A stretch of 64,000 nt of DNA from positions 28,710,420-28,774,419 of the forward strand of contig JBBMOA010000004.1 of NCBI GenBank assembly GCA_037954235.1, in the 5' to 3' direction. The notes below the pieces were generated by a model, which worked only from the letters and a program-made list of their open reading frames with translations, did no database searches and was not told where the DNA came from. The DNA is from Aulostomus chinensis. Its lineage: Eukaryota; Chordata; Actinopteri; Syngnathiformes; Aulostomidae. Shown here piece after piece: positions 53,889-64,000 of the stretch. The position numbers and the translations under genes are program-made. Each line of letters opens with the position of its first letter. Position 1 is the stretch's first letter.

Positions 53889-54196
53889 CCTTGACTCTTA
53901 CACACATGGGCTCTATATCCATTTCACTCACTTTACAACCTCAGAAAAAAAGTGAAGCGCAATGGCCTATGGGTCTTTTCACACGCCAAATAGGTGTCCT
54001 GTCAATAAAAGAAAAGAATGTTGATGTCATCTAGAGAAAAGTGCTGCATCTGCCATCTGTCTACTTCAAATTAACCACTGCATGACATTCCATTCCAAAG
54101 CTGTGGAGGGCGCTTCAAGAAAAGGTGTGTGAGGGAAGCTCGCTCATGCTGGTCCCCAAAGACTCAAAGCTGCCCTTTCCTCACAAAGAAATAAAA

Positions 54197-54316
54197 AAGC
54201 TGACAGCACCTGGTATTCCCAGGCGGTCTTCCTTCCAAGTACTAACCAGGCCCGACCCTGCTTAGCTTCCGAGATCAGACGAGATCGGGCGTGTTCAGAG
54301 TGGTATGGCCGTAAGC
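54197..54316 (-). rRNA. 5S rRNA unit 8, type B variant
   Basis: Changes at AGCTGACAGC (3' stem) and CTTCCTTCCAAG (box C) on the plus strand. Confidence 0.88.
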
Positions 54317-54624
54317 CCTTGACTCTGACACACATGGGCTCAATATCTATTTCACACAATTTACAACCTCAGAAAAAAAGTGATGCGCAACAGCCTCAGG
54401 GTCTTTTCACACGCCAAATACGTGTCCTGTCAATAAAAGAAAACAATGTTGATGTCATCGAGAGAAAAGTACTGCATCTGCCATCTGTCTTCTTCAAACT
54501 AACCAATGCATGAAATTCCATTCCAAAGCTGCAGAGGGCGCTTCAAGAAAAGGTGTGTGAGGGAAGCTCGCTCATGCTGGTCCCCAAAGACTCAAAGCTG
54601 CCCTTTCCTCACAATGAAAAAAAA

Positions 54625-54744
54625 AAGCTTACAGCACCTGGTATTCCCAGGCGGCCTTCCATCCAAGTACTAACCAGGCCCGACCCTGCTAAGCTTCCGA
54701 GATCAGACGAGATCGGGCGTGTTCAGAGGGGTATGGCCGTAAGC
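54625..54744 (-). rRNA. 5S rRNA unit 9, type A variant
   Basis: A16C, A54T, with GGCCTTCC in box C. Followed by a T run of about 10-12. Confidence 0.9.
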
Positions 54745-55053
54745 CCTTGACTCTCACACACATGGGCTCTATATCCATTTCACTCACTTTACAACCTCAA
54801 AAAAAATGTGATGTGCAACAGCCTCACGGTCTTTTTACACACCAAATAGTTGTCCTGTCAATACAAAGAAAAAAATGTTGATGTCATCTAGAGAAAAGTA
54901 CTGCATCTGCAATCTGTCTACTTCAAATTACACACTGCATGACATTCCATTCCAAAGCTGTGGAGGGCGCTTCAAGAAAAGGTGTGTGAGGGAAGCTCGC
55001 TCATGCTGGTCCCCAAAGACTCAAAGCTGCCCTTTCCTCACAAAGAAATAAAA

Positions 55054-55173
55054 AAGCTTACAGCACCTGGTATTCCCAGGCGGTCTTCCATCCAAGTACT
55101 AACCAGGCCCGACCCTGCTTAGCTTCCGAGATCAGATGAGATCGGGCGTGTTCAGAGTGGTATGGCCGTAAGC
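55054..55173 (-). rRNA. 5S rRNA unit 10, type B variant
   Basis: G87A and CAGATGAGATC (one change in the loop near position 37). Confidence 0.9.
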
Positions 55174-55481
55174 CCTTCATTCTGACACACATGGGCTCTA
55201 TATCCATTTCACACAATTTACAACCTCAGAAAAAAAGTGATGCGCAACAGCCTCAGGGTCTTTTCACACGCCAAATACGTGTCCTGTCAATAAAAGAAAA
55301 GAATGTTGATGTCATCGAGAGAAAAGTACTGCATCTGCCATCTGTCTTCTTCAAATTAACCACTGCATGAAATTCCATTCCAAAGCTGCAGAGGGCGCTT
55401 CAAGAAAAGGTGTGTGAGGGAAGCTCGCTCATGCTGGTCCCCAAAGACTCAAAGCGGCCCTTTCCTCACAATGAAACAAAA

Positions 55482-55601
55482 AAGCTTACAGCACCTGGTA
55501 TTCCCAGGCGGCCTTCCATCCAAGTACTAACCAGGCCCGACCCTGCTAAGCTTCCGAGATCAGACGAGATCGGGCGTGTTCAGAGGGGTATGGCCGTAAG
55601 C
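55482..55601 (-). rRNA. 5S rRNA unit 11, type A variant
   Basis: A16C, A54T and GGCCTTCC in box C. Confidence 0.9.
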
Positions 55602-55910
55602 CCTTGACTCTCACACACATGGGCTCTATATCCATTTCACTCACTTTACAACCTCAAAAAAAATGTGATGTGCAATAGCCTCACGGTCTTTTTACACACC
55701 AAATAGTTGTCCTGTCAATACAAAGAAAAAAATGTTGATGTCATCTAGAGAAAAGTACTGCATCTGCAATCTGTCTACTTCAAATTACACACTGCATGAC
55801 ATTCCATTCGAAAGCTGTGGAGGGCGCTTCAAGAAAAGGTGTGTGAGGGAAGCTCGCTCATGCTGGTCCCCAAAGACTCAAAGCTGCCCTTTCCTCACAA
55901 TGAAACAAAA

Positions 55911-56030
55911 AAGCTTACAGCACCTGGTATTCCCAGGCGGTCTTCCATCCAAGTACTAACCAGGCCCGACCCTGCTTAGCTTCCAAGATTAGACGAGATC
56001 GGGCGTGTTCAGAGTGGTATGGCCGTAAGC
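55911..56030 (-). rRNA. 5S rRNA unit 12, type B variant
   Basis: CCAAGATTAGAC on the plus strand (two changes) and G87A. Confidence 0.88.
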
Positions 56031-56338
56031 CCTTGACTCTCACACACATGGGCTCTATATCCATTTCACACACTTTACAACCTCAGAAAAAAAGTGATGC
56101 GCAACAGCCTCAGGGTCTTTTCACACGCCAAATCGGTGTCCTGTCAATAAAAGAAAAGAATGTTGATGTCATCTAGAGAAAAGTACTGCATCTGCAATCT
56201 GTCTACTTCAAATTACACACTGCATGACATTCCATTCGAAAGCTGTGGAGGGCACTTCAAGAAAAGGTGTGTGAGGGAAGCTCGCTCATGCTGGTCCCCA
56301 AAGACTCAAAGCTGCCCTTTCCTCACAAAGAAATAAAA

Positions 56339-56458
56339 AAGCTTACAGCAACTGGTATTCCCAGGCGGTCTTCCATCCAAGTACTAACCAGGCCCGACCC
56401 TGCTTAGCTTCCGAGATCAGACGAGATCGGGCGTGTTCAGAGTAGTATGGCCATAAGC
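56339..56458 (-). rRNA. 5S rRNA unit 13, variant with altered 5' stem
   Basis: GGCCATAAGC at the 5' end (C-to-T at about position 6), AGTAGTATGG and GCAACTGG. Shared with unit 16. Confidence 0.88.
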
Positions 56459-56766
56459 CTTTGACTCTGACACACATGGGCTCTATATCCATTTCACACA
56501 ATTTACAACCTCAGAAAAAAAGTGATGCGCAAAAGCCTCAGGGTCTTTTCACACGCCAAATCGGTGTCCTGTCAATAAAAGAAAAGAATGTTGATGTCAT
56601 CTAGAGAAAAGTACTGCATCTGCCATCTGTCTTCTTCAAATTAACCACTGCATGAAATTCCATTCCAAAGCTGCAGAGGGCGCTTCAAGAAAAGGTGTGT
56701 GAGGAAAGCTCGCTCATGCTGGTCCCCAAAGACTCAAAGCGGCCCTTTCCTCACAATGAAACAAAA

Positions 56767-56886
56767 AAGCTTACAGCACCTGGTATTCCGAGGCGGTCTC
56801 CCATCCAAGTACTAAGCAGGCCCGACCCTGCTTAGCTTCCGAGATCAGACGAGATCGGGCGTGTTCAGAGTGGTATGGCCGTAAGC
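56767..56886 (-). rRNA. 5S rRNA unit 14, variant
   Basis: TTCCGAGGCGG and CTAAGCAGGCC on the plus strand, box C canonical. Shared with unit 17. Confidence 0.88.
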
Positions 56887-57194
56887 CTTTGACTCTTACA
56901 CACATGGGCTCTATATCCATTTCACTCACTTTACAACCTCAGAAAAAAAGTGAAGCGCAACAGCCTATGGGTCTTTTCACACGCCAAATAGGTGTCCTGT
57001 CAATAAAAGAAAAGAATGTTGATGTCATCTAGAGAAAAGTACTGCATCTGCCATCTGTCTACTTCAAATTACACACTGCATGACATTCCATTCCAAAGCT
57101 TTGGAGGGCGCTTCAAGAAAAGGTGTGTGAGGGAAGCTCGCTCATGCTGGTCCCCAAAGACTCAAAGCTGCCCTTTCCTCACAAAGAAATAAAA

Positions 57195-57314
57195 AAGCTT
57201 ACAGCACCTGGTATTCCCAGGCGGCCTTCCATCCAAGTACTAACCAGGCCCGACCCTGCTAAGCTTCCGAGATCAGACGAGATCGGGCGTGTTCAGAGGG
57301 GTATGGCCGTAAGC
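57195..57314 (-). rRNA. 5S rRNA unit 15, type A variant
   Basis: A16C, A54T and GGCCTTCC. Confidence 0.9.
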
Positions 57315-57623
57315 CCTTGACTCTCACACACATGGGCTCTATATCCATTTCACTCACTTTACAACCTCAAAAAAAATGTGATGTGCAACAGCCTCACGGT
57401 CTTTTTACACACCAAATAGTTGTCCTGTCAATACAAAGAAAAAAATGTTGATGTCATCTAGAGAAAAGTACTGCATCTGCAATCTGTCTACTTCAAATTA
57501 CACACTGCATGACATTCCATTCGAAAGCTGTGGAGGGCGCTTCAAGAAAAGGTGTGTGAGGGAAGCTCGCTCATGCTGGTCCCCAAAGACTCAAAGCTGC
57601 CCTTTCCTCACAAAGAAATAAAA

Positions 57624-57743
57624 AAGCTTACAGCAACTGGTATTCCCAGGCGGTCTTCCATCCAAGTACTAACCAGGCCCGACCCTGCTTAGCTTCCGAG
57701 ATCAGACGAGATCGGGCGTGTTCAGAGTAGTATGGCCATAAGC
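57624..57743 (-). rRNA. 5S rRNA unit 16, as unit 13
   Basis: Carries the unit 13 changes 1,285 bp later: a three-unit block duplication. Confidence 0.88.
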
Positions 57744-58051
57744 CTTTGACTCTGACACACATGGGCTCTATATCCATTTCACACAATTTACAACCTCAGA
57801 AAAAAAGTGATGCGCAAAAGCCTCAGGGTCTTTTCACACGCCAAATCGGTGTCCTGTCAATAAAAGAAAAGAATGTTGATGTCATCGAGAGAAAAGTACT
57901 GCATCTGCCATCTGTCTTCTTCAAATTAACCACTGCATGAAATTCCATTCCAAAGCTGCAGAGGGCGCTTCAAGAAAAGGTGTGTGAGGAAAGCTCGCTC
58001 ATGCTGGTCCCCAAAGACTCAAAGCGGCCCTTTCCTCACAATGAAACAAAA

Positions 58052-58171
58052 AAGCTTACAGCACCTGGTATTCCGAGGCGGTCTCCCATCCAAGTACTAA
58101 GCAGGCCCGACCCTGCTTAGCTTCCGAGATCAGACGAGATCGGGCGTGTTCAGAGTGGTATGGCCGTAAGC
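58052..58171 (-). rRNA. 5S rRNA unit 17, as unit 14
   Basis: Carries the unit 14 changes. Confidence 0.88.
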
Positions 58172-58479
58172 CTTTGACTCTTACACACATGGGCTCTATA
58201 TCCATTTCACTCACTTTACAACCTCAGAAAAAAAGTGAAGCGCAACAGCCTATGGGTCTTTTCACACGCCAAATAGGTGTCCTGTCAATAAAAGAAAAGA
58301 ATGTTGATGTCATCTAGAGAAAAGTACTGCATCTGCCATCTGTCTACTTCAAATTACACACTGCATGACATTCCATTCCAAAGCTTTGGAGGGCGCTTCA
58401 AGAAAAGGTGTGTGAGGGAAGCTCGCTCATGCTGGTCCCCAAAGACTCAAAGCTGCCCTTTCCTCACAAAGAAATAAAA

Positions 58480-58599
58480 AAGCTTACAGCACCTGGTATT
58501 CCCAGGCGGTCTTCCATCCAAGTACTAACCAGGCCCGACCCTGCTTAGCTTCCGAGATCAGACGAGATCGGGCGTGTTCAGAGTGGTATGGCCGTAAGC
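58480..58599 (-). rRNA. 5S rRNA unit 18, type B
   Basis: Canonical except G87A. Confidence 0.92.
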
Positions 58600-58906
58600 C
58601 CTGACTCTGACACACATGGGCTCTATATCCATTTCACACAATTTACAACCTCAGAAAAAAAGTGATGCGCAACAGCCTCAGGGTCTTTTCACACGCCAAA
58701 TACGTGTCCTGTCAATAAAAGAAAAGAATGTTGATGTCATCGAGAGAAAAGTACTGCATCTGCCATCTGTCTTCTTCAAATTAACCACTGCTTGAAATTC
58801 CATTCCAAAGCTGCAGAGGGCGCTTCAAGAAAAGGTGTGTGAGGGAAGCTCGCTCATGCTGGTCCCCAAAGACTCAAAGCGGCCCTTTCCTCACAATGAA
58901 AAAAAA

Positions 58907-59026
58907 AAGCTTACCGCACCCGGTATTCCCAGGCGGCCTTCCATCCAAGTACTAACCAGGCCCGACCCTGCTAAGCTTCCGAGATCAGACGAGATCGGGC
59001 GTGTTCAGAGGGGTATGGCCGTAAGC
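58907..59026 (-). rRNA. 5S rRNA unit 19, type A variant
   Basis: Type A, plus TTACCGCACCCGG near the 3' stem. Long T run after the gene. Confidence 0.9.
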
Positions 59027-59335
59027 CCTTGACTCTCACACACATGGGCTCTATATCTATTTCACTCACTTTACAACCTCAAAAAAAATGTGATGTGCAA
59101 CAGCCTCACGGTCTTTTTACACACCAAATAGTTGTCCTGTCAATACAAAGAAAAAAATGTTGATGTCATCTAGGGAAAAGTACTGCATCTGCAATCTGTC
59201 TACTTCAAATTACACACTGCATGACATTCCATTCCAAAGCTGTGGAAGGCGCTTCAAGAAAAGGTGTGTGAGGGAAGCTCGCTCATGCTGGTCCCCAAAC
59301 ACTCAAAGCTGCCCTTTCCTCACAATGAAACAAAA

Positions 59336-59455
59336 AAGCTTACAGCACCTGGTATTCCCAGGCGGTCTCCCATCCAAGTACTAACCAGGCCCGACCCTGC
59401 TTAGCTTCCGAGATCAGACGAGATCGGGCGTGTTCAGAGTGGTATGGCCGTAAGC
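59336..59455 (-). rRNA. 5S rRNA unit 20, canonical
   Basis: Identical to units 7 and 26. Confidence 0.96.
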
Positions 59456-59763
59456 CCTTGACTCTGACACACATGGGCTCTATATCCATTTCACACAATT
59501 TACAACCTCAGAAAAAAAGTGATGCGCAACAGCCTAAGGGTCTTTTCACACGCCAAATACGTGTCCTGTCAATAAAACAAAAGAATGTTGATGTCATCGA
59601 GAGAAAAGTACTGCATCTGCCATCTGTCTTCTTCAAATTAACCACTGCATGACATTCCATTCCAAAGCTGCAGAGGGCACTTCAAGAAAAGGTGTGTGAG
59701 GGAAGCTCGCTCATGCTGGTCCCCAAAGACTCAAAGCGGCCCTTTCCTCACAATGAAAAAAAA

Positions 59764-59883
59764 AAGCTTACAGCACCTGGTATTCCCAGGCGGCCTTCCA
59801 TCCAAGTACTAACCAGGCCCGACCCTGCTAAGCTTCTGAGATCAGACGAGATCGGGCGTGTTCAGAGGGGTATGGCCGTAAGC
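59764..59883 (-). rRNA. 5S rRNA unit 21, type A variant
   Basis: Type A, plus CTTCTGAG (one change in the RNA near position 46). Confidence 0.9.
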
Positions 59884-60192
59884 CCTTGACTCTCACACAC
59901 ATGGGCTCTATATCCATTTCACTCACTTTACAACCTCAAAAAAAATGTGATGTGCAACAGCCTCACGGTCTTTTTACACACCAAATAGTTGTCCCGTCAA
60001 TACAAAGAAAAAAATGTTGATTTCATCTAGAGAAAAGTACTGCATCTGCAATCTTTCTACTTCAAATTACACACTGCATGACATTCCATTCCAAAGCTGT
60101 GGAAGGCGCTTCAAGAAAAGGTGTGTGAGGGAAGCTCGCTCATGCTGGTCCCCAAAGACTCAAAGCTGCCCTTTCCTCACAATGAAACAAAA

Positions 60193-60312
60193 AAGCTTAC
60201 AGCACCTGGTATTCCCAGGCGGTCTCCCATCCAAGTACTAAACAGGCCCGACCCTGCTTAGCTTCCGAGATCAGACAAAATCAGGCGTGTTCAGAGTGGT
60301 ATGGCCGTAAGC
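60193..60312 (-). rRNA. 5S rRNA unit 22, variant
   Basis: CTAAACAGGC and GACAAAATCAGGCG on the plus strand, four changes; box C canonical. Probably decayed. Confidence 0.85.
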
Positions 60313-60620
60313 CCTTGACTCTCACACACATGGGCTCTATATCCATTTCACACACTTTACAACCTCAGAAAAAAAGTGATGCGCAACAGCCTCAGGGTCT
60401 TTTCACACACCAAATAGGTGTCCTGTCAATAAAACAAAAGAATGTTGATGTCATCGAGAGAAAAGTACTGCATCTGCCATCTGTCTTCTTCAAATTAACC
60501 ACTGCATGAAATTCCATTCCAAAGCTGCAGAGGGCGCTTCAAGAAAAGGTGTGTGAGGGAAGCTCGCTCATGCTGGTCCCCAAACACTCAAAGCTGCCCT
60601 TTCCTCATAATGAAACAAAA

Positions 60621-60740
60621 AAGCTTACAGCACCTGGTATTCCCAGGGAGACTCCCATCCAAGTACTAACCAGGCCCGACCCTGCTTAGCTTCTGAGATC
60701 AGACGAGATCGGGCGTGTTCAGAGTGGTATGGCCGTAAGC
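60621..60740 (-). rRNA. 5S rRNA unit 23, variant
   Basis: CAGGGAGACTCCC in box C and CTTCTGAG. Confidence 0.87.
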
Positions 60741-61049
60741 CCTTGACTCTCACACACATGGGCTCTATATCCATTTCACTCACTTTACAACCTCAAAAAA
60801 AATGTGATGTGCAAAAGCCTCACGGTCTTTTTACACACCAAATAGTTGTCCTGTCAATACAAAGAAAAGAATGTTGATGTCATCTAGAGAAAAGTACTGC
60901 ATCTGCAATCTGTCTACTTCAAATTACACACTTCATGACATTCCATTCGAAAGCTGTGGAGGGCACTTCAAGAAAAGGTGTGTGAGGGAAGCCCGCTCAT
61001 GCTGGTCCCCAAAGACTCAAAGCTGCCCTTTCCTCACAAAGAAATAAAA

Positions 61050-61169
61050 AAGCTTACAGCACCTGGTATTCCCAGGCGGTCTTCCATCCAAGTACTAACC
61101 AGGCCCGACCGTGCTTAGCTTCCGAGATCAGACGAGATCGGGCGTGTTCAGAGCAGTATGGCCATAAGC
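61050..61169 (-). rRNA. 5S rRNA unit 24, variant with altered 5' stem
   Basis: GAGCAGTATGGCCATAAGC and CGACCGTGC on the plus strand; related to units 13 and 16. Confidence 0.88.
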
Positions 61170-61477
61170 CTTTGACTCTGACACACATGGGCTCTATATC
61201 CATTTCACACAATTTACAACCTCAGAAAAAAAGTGATGCGCAAAAGCCTCAGGGTCTTTTCACACGCCAAATCGGTGTCCTGTCAATAAAAGAAAAGAAT
61301 GTTGATGTCATCGAGAGAAAAGTACTGCATCTGCCATCTGTCTTCTTCAAATTAACCACTGCATGAAATTCCATTCCAAAGCTGCAGAGGGCGCTTCAAG
61401 AAAAGGTGTGTGAGGAAAGCTCGCTCATGCTGGTCCCCAAAGACTCAAAGCGGCCCTTTCCTCACAATGAAACAAAA

Positions 61478-61597
61478 AAGCTTACAGCACCTGGTATTCC
61501 CAGGCGGTCTTCCATCCAAGTACTAACCAGGCCCGACCCTGCGAAGCTTCCGAGATCAGACGAGATCGGGCGTGTTCAGAGTGGTATGGCCGTAAGC
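61478..61597 (-). rRNA. 5S rRNA unit 25, A/B recombinant
   Basis: The type-A spacer (AAAGCGGCCC, AATGAAAC) precedes a gene with CTGCGAAGC in box A and the type-B GAGTGGTATGG 5' part. Looks like a gene-conversion product. Confidence 0.88.
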
Positions 61598-61906
61598 CCT
61601 TGACTCTCACACACATGGGCTCTATATCCATTTCACTCACTTTACAACCTCAAAAAAAATGTGATGTGCAACAGCCTCACGGTCTTTTTACACACCAAAT
61701 AGTTGTCCTGTCAATACAAAGAAAAAAATGTTGATGTCATCTAGGGAAAAGTACTGCATCTGCAATCTTTCTACTTCAAATTACACACTGCATGACATTC
61801 CATTCGAAAGCTGTGGAGGGCGCTTCAAGAAAAGGTGTGTGAGGGAAGCTCGCTCATGCTGGTCCCCAAACACTCAAAGCTGCCCTTTCCTCACAATGAA
61901 ACAAAA

Positions 61907-62026
61907 AAGCTTACAGCACCTGGTATTCCCAGGCGGTCTCCCATCCAAGTACTAACCAGGCCCGACCCTGCTTAGCTTCCGAGATCAGACGAGATCGGGC
62001 GTGTTCAGAGTGGTATGGCCGTAAGC
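61907..62026 (-). rRNA. 5S rRNA unit 26, canonical
   Basis: Identical to units 7 and 20. Confidence 0.96.
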
Positions 62027-62050
62027 CCTTGACTCTGACACACATGGGCT

Positions 62051-62058
62051 CTATATCC
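62051..62058 (-). promoter_or_regulatory. TATA-like element upstream of 5S unit 26 (representative of all units)
   Basis: On the minus strand GGATATAG lies with TATAG at -29 to -25 relative to the 5S start (62026). The same spacing is kept in nearly every unit. TATA-like boxes near -28 are known upstream of fish 5S genes and aid Pol III initiation. The main promoter is the internal control region (about RNA positions 50-97). Confidence 0.7.
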
Positions 62059-62334
62059 ATTTCACACAATTTACAACCTCAGAAAAAAAGTGATGCGCAA
62101 CAGCCTAAGGGTCTTTTCACACGCCAAATACGTGTCCTGTCAATAAAAGAAAAGAATGTTGATGTCATCGAGAGAAAAGTACTGCATCTGCCATCTGTCT
62201 TCTTCAAATTAACCACTGCATGACATTCCATTCCAAAGCTGTGGAGGGCGCTTCAAGAAAAGGTGTGTGAGGGAAGCTCGCTCATGCTGGTCCCCAAAGA
62301 CTCAAAGCTGCCCTTTCCTCACAAAGAAATAAAA

Positions 62335-62454
62335 AAGCTTACAGCACCTGGTATTCCCAGGCGGTCTTCCATCCAAGTACTAACCAGGCCCGACCCTGCT
62401 TAGCTTCCGAGATCAGACGAGATCGGGCGTGTTCAGAGTGGTATGGCCGTAAGC
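62335..62454 (-). rRNA. 5S rRNA unit 27, type B
   Basis: Canonical except G87A. Confidence 0.92.
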
Positions 62455-62762
62455 CCTTGACTCTGACACACATGGGCTCTATATCCATTTCACACAATTT
62501 ACAACCTCAGAAAAAAAGTGATGCGCAACAGCCTCAGGGTCTTTTCACACGCCAAATACGTGTCCTGTCAATAAAAGAAAAGAATGTTGATGTCATCGAG
62601 AGAAAAGTACTGCATCTGCCATCTGTCTTCTTCAAATTAACCACTGCATGAAATTCCATTCCAAAGCTGCAGAGGGCGCTTCAAGAAAAGGTGTGTGAGG
62701 GAAGCTCGCTCATGCTGGTCCCCAAAGACTCAAAGCGGCCCTTTCCTCACAATGAAACAAAA

Positions 62763-62882
62763 AAGCTTACAGCACCTGGTATTCCCAGGCGGCCTTCCAT
62801 CCAAGTACTAACCAGGCCCGACCCTGCTAAGCTTCCGAGATCAGACGAGATCGGGCGTGTTCAGAGGGGTATGGCCGTAAGC
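62763..62882 (-). rRNA. 5S rRNA unit 28, type A variant
   Basis: A16C, A54T and GGCCTTCC. Confidence 0.9.
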
Positions 62883-63191
62883 CCTTGACTCTCACACACA
62901 TGGGCTCTATATCCATTTCACTCACTTTACAACCTCAAAAAAAATGTGATGTGCAACAGCCTCACGGTCTTTTTACACACCAAATAGTTGTCCTGTCAAT
63001 ACAAAGATAAAAATGTTGATGTCATCTAGAGAAAAGTACTGCATCTGCAATCTGTGTACTTCAAATTACACACTGCATGACATTCCATTCGAAAGCTGTG
63101 GAGGGCGCTTCAAGAAAAGGTGTGTGAGGGAAGCTCGCTCATGCTGGTCCCCAAACACTCAAAGCGGCCCTTTCCTCACAAAGAAATAAAA

Positions 63192-63311
63192 AAGCTTACA
63201 GCATCTGGTATTCCCAGGCGGTCTTCCATCCAAGTACTAACCAGGCCCGACCCTGCTTAGCTTCCGAGATCAGACGAGATCGGGCGTGTTCAGAGTGGTA
63301 TGGCCGTAAGC
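63192..63311 (-). rRNA. 5S rRNA unit 29, type B variant
   Basis: G87A and GCATCTGG near the 3' end. Confidence 0.9.
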
Positions 63312-63619
63312 CCTTGACTCTGACACACATGGGCTCTATATCCATTTCACACAATTTACAACCTCAGAAAAAAAGTGATGCGCAACAGCCTCAGGGTCTT
63401 TTCACACGCCAAATACGTGTCCTGTCAATAAAAGAAAAGAATGTTGATGTCATCGAGAGAAAAGTACTGCATCTGCCATCTGTCTTCTTCAAATTAACCA
63501 CTGCATGAAATTCCATTCCAAAGCTGCAGAGGGCGCTTCAAGAAAAGGTGTGTGAGGGAAGCTCGCTCATGCTGGTCCCCAAAGACTCAAAGCGGCCCTT
63601 TCCTCACAATGAAACAAAA

Positions 63620-63739
63620 AAGCTTACAGCACCTGGTATTCCCAGGCGGCCTCCCATCCAAGTACTAACCAGGCCCGACCCTGCTAAGCTTCCGAGATCA
63701 GACGAGATCGGGCGTGTTCAGAGGGGTATGGCCGTAAGC
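63620..63739 (-). rRNA. 5S rRNA unit 30, type A variant
   Basis: A16C and A54T, with GGCCTCCC in box C. The spacer beyond it continues to the window edge. Confidence 0.9.
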
Positions 63740-64000
63740 CCTTGACTCTCACACACATGGGCTCTATATCCATTTCACTCACTTTACAACCTCAAAAAAA
63801 ATGTGATGTGCAACAGCCTCACGGTCTTTTTACACACCAAATAGTTGTCCTGTCAATACAAAGAAAAGAATGTTGATGTCATCCAGAGAAAAGTACTGCA
63901 TCTGCAATCTGTCTACTTCAAATTACACACTGCATGACATTCCATTCGAAAGCTGTGGAGGGCGCTTCAAGAAAAGGTGTGTGAGGGAAGCTCGCTCATG

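Larger units (their letters stand above)
50985..64000 (-). repeat. Tandem 5S rRNA gene array, 30 copies in the window
   Basis: About 13 kb of head-to-tail units with a period of 427-430 bp (419 where short deletions occur): a 120-bp gene and a spacer of about 308 bp. All genes are on the minus strand. In each spacer a TATA-like element lies 29 to 25 bases before the gene start, and a run of six to ten T follows the gene as the Pol III terminator. The left border is a partial, rearranged unit next to a LINE. The array continues past the right edge. Two main unit types differ at RNA positions 16 and 54 and in the spacer (AATGAAAC with AAAGCGGCCC against AAAGAAAT with AAAGCTGCCC). Confidence 0.97.

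Noticed and set aside
51571..63745. Repeated 64-75-codon open frames across the 5S array
   Set aside because: They lie across or antisense to the 5S genes and recur only because the unit is tandemly repeated.
50985..64000. Regularly spaced 428-bp repeats as a CRISPR-like array
   Set aside because: The repeated part is a 5S rRNA gene, the spacer is also repeated, and the genome is a vertebrate.
1..64000. A prokaryote-style defence or metabolic gene system
   Set aside because: The tRNA, 5S, LINE, hAT and microsatellite content is clearly that of a fish nuclear genome, and no operon-like gene run is present.

Overview
The window looks like a gene-poor, repeat-rich piece of a ray-finned (teleost) fish genome. 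This rests on the vertebrate-type 5S rRNA and tRNA genes, two L1-superfamily LINEs, several L2/Rex-type LINE 3' ends, a ZMYM1-like hAT transposon, long (AC)n runs, and a dispersed family typical of fish. The species cannot be told. No intact ordinary protein-coding gene is visible. There are three candidate exons of a scavenger-receptor cysteine-rich (SRCR) gene on the minus strand: two between 2.37 and 2.90 kb, and a signal-peptide exon at 15.74-15.79 kb.

Region 1 (1-17.5 kb): a LINE 3' fragment, a MITE-like element, the SRCR exons, and LINE A. LINE A is a complete L1-type insertion (5483-13417) bounded by a perfect 13-bp target-site duplication. It has a very long G-rich 3' UTR and sits inside what would be the first intron of the SRCR gene.

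Region 2 (17.5-50.5 kb): a mosaic of segmental duplications carrying tRNA genes and mobile elements. Family X is an inverted pair (21.2-23.0 and 42.2-44.0 kb). Family W is a direct pair (35.5-38.5 and 46.2-49.1 kb) plus a diverged third copy (28.6-29.9 kb). Family Z is an inverted pair (26.6-27.4 and 49.6-50.4 kb). They hold tRNA-Ser(GCT), tRNA-Ser(AGA), tRNA-Phe, tRNA-Lys and tRNA-Arg-derived sequences; single tRNA-Glu and tRNA-His genes lie nearby. LINE B (30.06-35.53 kb) and a hAT transposon (38.54-42.17 kb) sit exactly at borders of the duplicated blocks, and neither has a matching target-site duplication.

Region 3 (51-64 kb): a tandem array of 5S rRNA genes, all on the minus strand. It holds 30 gene copies with a period of about 428 bp and runs off the right edge. 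Two main unit types are interspersed. Only three copies carry the canonical sequence, and two share a 10-nt internal deletion. Together with the tRNA blocks, this makes the right half of the window an RNA polymerase III gene neighbourhood.
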